Assembly (NCBI GenBank): GCA_037045145.1
Contig: JBAOIA010000011.1
Coordinates: 620,001 to 684,000, forward strand
Source: Bacteroidia bacterium
GTDB lineage: Bacteria > Bacteroidota > Bacteroidia > AKYH767-A > OLB10
Length of the DNA stretch: 64,000 nucleotides
Reading direction: 5' to 3'
Shown: one piece after another, positions 61,846 through 64,000 of the stretch
Layout of the letters: each line of letters opens with the position of its first letter
Position numbering within the stretch: the stretch's first letter is position 1
Notes under the pieces: generated by a model
Databases searched by the model: none
What the model saw: only the letters and a program-made list of their open reading frames with translations
Told to the model about the DNA's origin: nothing
Made by a program: the position numbers and the translations under genes

Positions 61846-62394
61846 TTACTCATATTTGTCTGGAGTCACTGAAATCATAAACAAAAATTGTCCGCTTCTG
61901 TCTTTATAGGAGTAATTCATTGTTGTCTTATGGTCACGCTGAAACTGCATTTGAGGATTTGTCTTGACAGTATTAATAACTATCGGCTCAAGATTGTTTT
62001 TCAACTCGTTGGTATCAACTGAAACTTTGTCCATATTAACAAGAGTGTAATTGTATTGAAAAACATTCGGAGGGAGTGCTATTGCATTGTCAAGTCGTGT
62101 TTCTGCATCAACCATTATTGGACAAGTTTTGTTTAACTCACTTGCTATTTGCATCATCACTTTGTCGTATGAAGGTGTTTTGAATAAAAACTGTTGAACT
62201 GCAAACATTGTCCCAATACCAACAGCTATACCAATTATTCCTTTAACAGATAGCTTCTTTTTTGGAGTAGGTTGTTGAATAGCATTAGTTGTAATTTCTG
62301 ATTGAACTTTAGGAAGTTCGTAACCGCAACGTGAGCAATATTTGGCAGTTACTAAATTGTCTGTGTCGCAGTGTGTGCATTTAATTTTTTCCAT
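61846..62394 (-). CDS. Zinc-ribbon, single-TM protein
   Basis: 182 residues. N-terminal zinc ribbon C6-x2-C9 ... C20-x2-C23 (CTHCDTDN, YCSRCGYELP), a basic linker, one TM helix (GIIGIAVGIGTMFAVQQF) and an extracytoplasmic domain of ~100 residues. A generic architecture; no function known. Confidence 0.75.
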   Translation of the reverse strand: MEKIKCTHCDTDNLVTAKYCSRCGYELPKVQSEITTNAIQQPTPKKKLSVKGIIGIAVGIGTMFAVQQFLFKTPSYDKVMMQIASELNKTCPIMVDAETRLDNAIALPPNVFQYNYTLVNMDKVSVDTNELKNNLEPIVINTVKTNPQMQFQRDHKTTMNYSYKDRSGQFLFMISVTPDKYE

Positions 62395-62575
62395 TCGGTT
62401 TGTTTTTATTAATCGTTGGCAGTTATGTTATATGATTGTCTGTTCGTCATTTCACCTGTCATGGACGCAAAGGAGCGCGACCTGTCAGTACAAATGTTGA
62501 TGTGTACTTCGAGCCAGCTCTTGCAAAACTACTTGTTACAGGCTGGGTTTCTGTCTTTCACTATTTATATTAATG

Positions 62576-63481
62576 TCATTTAATAAATTGGTCAATGTGT
62601 TGTTTTGTATATTGTGGTAGGTCAGAGTTATACATACCATACCTCTTTACTTTCATTTCTTTGAACCATTTTCCAAGAACAGCTTTAATAATGTCTTCAT
62701 CATCTTTGTAACTTGGTGATGGCGAAATTTCAAGCACTAATACTTCCAAATTATTTAAATCGCTTCGTTTAGCAATTAAACCAAAGTCTTGTTTATCTAG
62801 TTCTTGTTCCCAATTTTGATTTTTGCGTAAATTGAATTTTGAAATATTCTCTGGCAACAGGTAGGCATATCTATTTCCATTTTGGTCTTTAGAGTCGCGG
62901 TGATAAATGTAACCGTCTGTTAATATAACAAGTATATTGCGGTAATTCGGTTTGGTTTCAACGCAATAATCTTTTACATCATTTTTGAAAAACCTCCAAA
63001 TATCTGAACCTATCCATTTGCTTTGTGATAGCGTTCCATTGTAAATTTTTGTTACACTCTCCGTAAAATTGTTAGTTAAATTATCGTGAACATCCTTTTT
63101 CTGTTTACTGCCCATATTGGATAAATCAACAGATAGTTTTTCTGCAAGCAAATTCACATTTGGGTCTTGTGGTTTAGGACTAAAAATTACTTTCAATTTC
63201 CCTTTAGCCATAAATGTTCCTCGCATTTCCATATCTTTTACAAACAACTCCGAAAAGTATTTTACAATAGCAATGTCTCTTTCAAAATGCTCTGGTTTTT
63301 CTGGATATTTTTTTGGGTCAATTCGGTCTGATAAGTCAAGCAGTAATGTAATATTTAGTTGGTCAGGCTGAACCACTACATTATTAGAAGTTTGCTCTAC
63401 TTCATTTCTTGACTTATCATTATTTCCTGAACCGCAACTGAACAGAAGCAAAGACGAAAAAATTATTACGTAAATTCTCAT
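62576..63481 (-). CDS. Lipoprotein with von Willebrand A-like fold
   Basis: 301 residues, lipobox LFSC (Cys16). The mature part begins with LNITLLLDLSDRIDPKKY, an Asp-x-Ser-Asp pattern like a MIDAS motif, and later NILVILTDGYIYHRDS, as the second vWA strand/loop. Ends in AVLGKWFKEMKVKRYGMYNSD. No family named. It lies two bases after the coiled-coil gene and is almost certainly in its operon. Confidence 0.68.
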   Translation of the reverse strand: MRIYVIIFSSLLLFSCGSGNNDKSRNEVEQTSNNVVVQPDQLNITLLLDLSDRIDPKKYPEKPEHFERDIAIVKYFSELFVKDMEMRGTFMAKGKLKVIFSPKPQDPNVNLLAEKLSVDLSNMGSKQKKDVHDNLTNNFTESVTKIYNGTLSQSKWIGSDIWRFFKNDVKDYCVETKPNYRNILVILTDGYIYHRDSKDQNGNRYAYLLPENISKFNLRKNQNWEQELDKQDFGLIAKRSDLNNLEVLVLEISPSPSYKDDEDIIKAVLGKWFKEMKVKRYGMYNSDLPQYTKQHIDQFIK

Positions 63482-63482
63482 A

Positions 63483-64000
63483 TTAATTAGTGTGTATTGT
63501 TTCTAAACTATAAAGCGTAACCTTGACAAACTCGTGCGTTAGTTTGTCTGCTTCATCTAAATCGTTATGTGCTTTTCCACTTTGTTTCATCCAAGCCATC
63601 CAACCAGTAAGGAAACTAAAAATATCGTGTTCAAACTCTCTCGGTATGATTGAACTTTCAAGGACTTTATTTAGTTTATTTATCTCCTTATTGTTTTCAT
63701 CAATGGTGTGTGTCATTTTATCAATTTGAACTTCAAAATCTTTTTGTTCTGCTTCTGCATCCTTAATTTGTTTTTCTTTTTCTTGTATAGCAACTTTCAC
63801 TTTGTCCATTTTAGCATATGATTCCATTACAAAGTCAAATACAAAGCCCCAAATTACATAAACAATAAAACCTGCAAAAATGATAAGCCAAAAGTTGACA
63901 GATTGGAAAGCCATTGAAAAAGTGTAGTCGGGTATATTATTAAAACTATTGTCCTTTTTTATGTTGTAAATCTTTTCAGTAATATCATAAGCTAAAATAC
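63483..64000 (-). CDS. Membrane-anchored coiled-coil protein (runs off the window)
   Basis: Counted from the first Met (63914) it is 143 residues: a TM helix (VNFWLIIFAGFIVYVIWGF), a coiled coil (IQEKEKQIKDAEAEQKDFEV), and a globular end (FEHDIFSFLTGWMAWMKQSG). The frame stays open to base 64000 (ILAYDITEKIYNIKKDNSFN and on), so the true start may be outside the window. No family recognised. Partner of the vWA-like lipoprotein. Confidence 0.62.
   Translation of the reverse strand, partial: ILAYDITEKIYNIKKDNSFNNIPDYTFSMAFQSVNFWLIIFAGFIVYVIWGFVFDFVMESYAKMDKVKVAIQEKEKQIKDAEAEQKDFEVQIDKMTHTIDENNKEINKLNKVLESSIIPREFEHDIFSFLTGWMAWMKQSGKAHNDLDEADKLTHEFVKVTLYSLETIHTN

Noticed and set aside
1..64000. 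CRISPR array, rRNA operon, prophage or integrative element with integrase
   Set aside because: No regularly spaced repeats, rRNA-like sequence, phage structural genes or integrase were seen; only the tRNA-associated palindromes and one IS remnant.

Overview
The window looks like a chromosomal segment from a member of the Bacteroidota. Evidence: gliding-motility genes gldB and gldC, two proteins with type IX secretion C-terminal sorting domains, a fused SecDF, Bacteroidota families such as DUF4271, DUF2851 and MbnP, an AT-rich background, weak ribosome binding sites and recurring TAnnTTTG -7 promoter boxes. Several starts lie only a few bases downstream of such a box. The sequence does not allow a genus call.

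Layout. 1-14740 is mostly housekeeping and conserved Bacteroidota genes: a partial yraN, a Crp-like regulator, a T9SS-exported DNRLRE protein, scpA, a flippase-like membrane protein, a dienelactone hydrolase, a methyltransferase, a REC-cNMP-HTH regulator, prfA, pyrF, a frameshifted DUF4184 gene, DUF2851, PspC, an ArsC-like protein and an M1 peptidase. 14741-15697 is a rearranged locus. It holds one intact tRNA-Arg(CCT), broken copies of the same tRNA carrying GC-rich palindromic inserts in the D and T loops, and a complete plus a truncated GIY-YIG nuclease gene. 15698-32578 holds perR-katG, a large lamin-tail T9SS protein, asd, a zinc protease, an ABC-2 permease, a SiaB/SiaC phosphosignalling pair, a second M1 peptidase, DUF4271-hemD, and an ECF sigma factor with its anti-sigma protein.

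32742-37134 is a dinB + dnaE translesion cassette, visibly richer in G+C than its flanks. The dnaE is frameshifted, and an IS3-like transposase remnant starts at its 3' end. Then come secDF, a LolC/E-type permease, a UDP-sugar operon (aminotransferase, UDP-glucose dehydrogenase, UDP-glucuronate decarboxylase), the mlaE-F-D lipid transport operon and a methylmalonyl-CoA mutase catalytic subunit.

49898-54308 is a putative metal (copper) handling cluster: a small Cys-motif exported protein, an outer membrane protein, two MbnP-family lipoproteins, an MbnH/MauG-like di-haem peroxidase and a small lipoprotein. The remainder holds nadE, an outer-membrane barrel protein, gldB-gldC with a decayed gldC duplicate, a VOC protein, arfB, an omega-amidase and its aminotransferase partner, and at the right edge a poorly known group (zinc-ribbon membrane protein, vWA-like lipoprotein, membrane-anchored coiled coil) that runs off the window.
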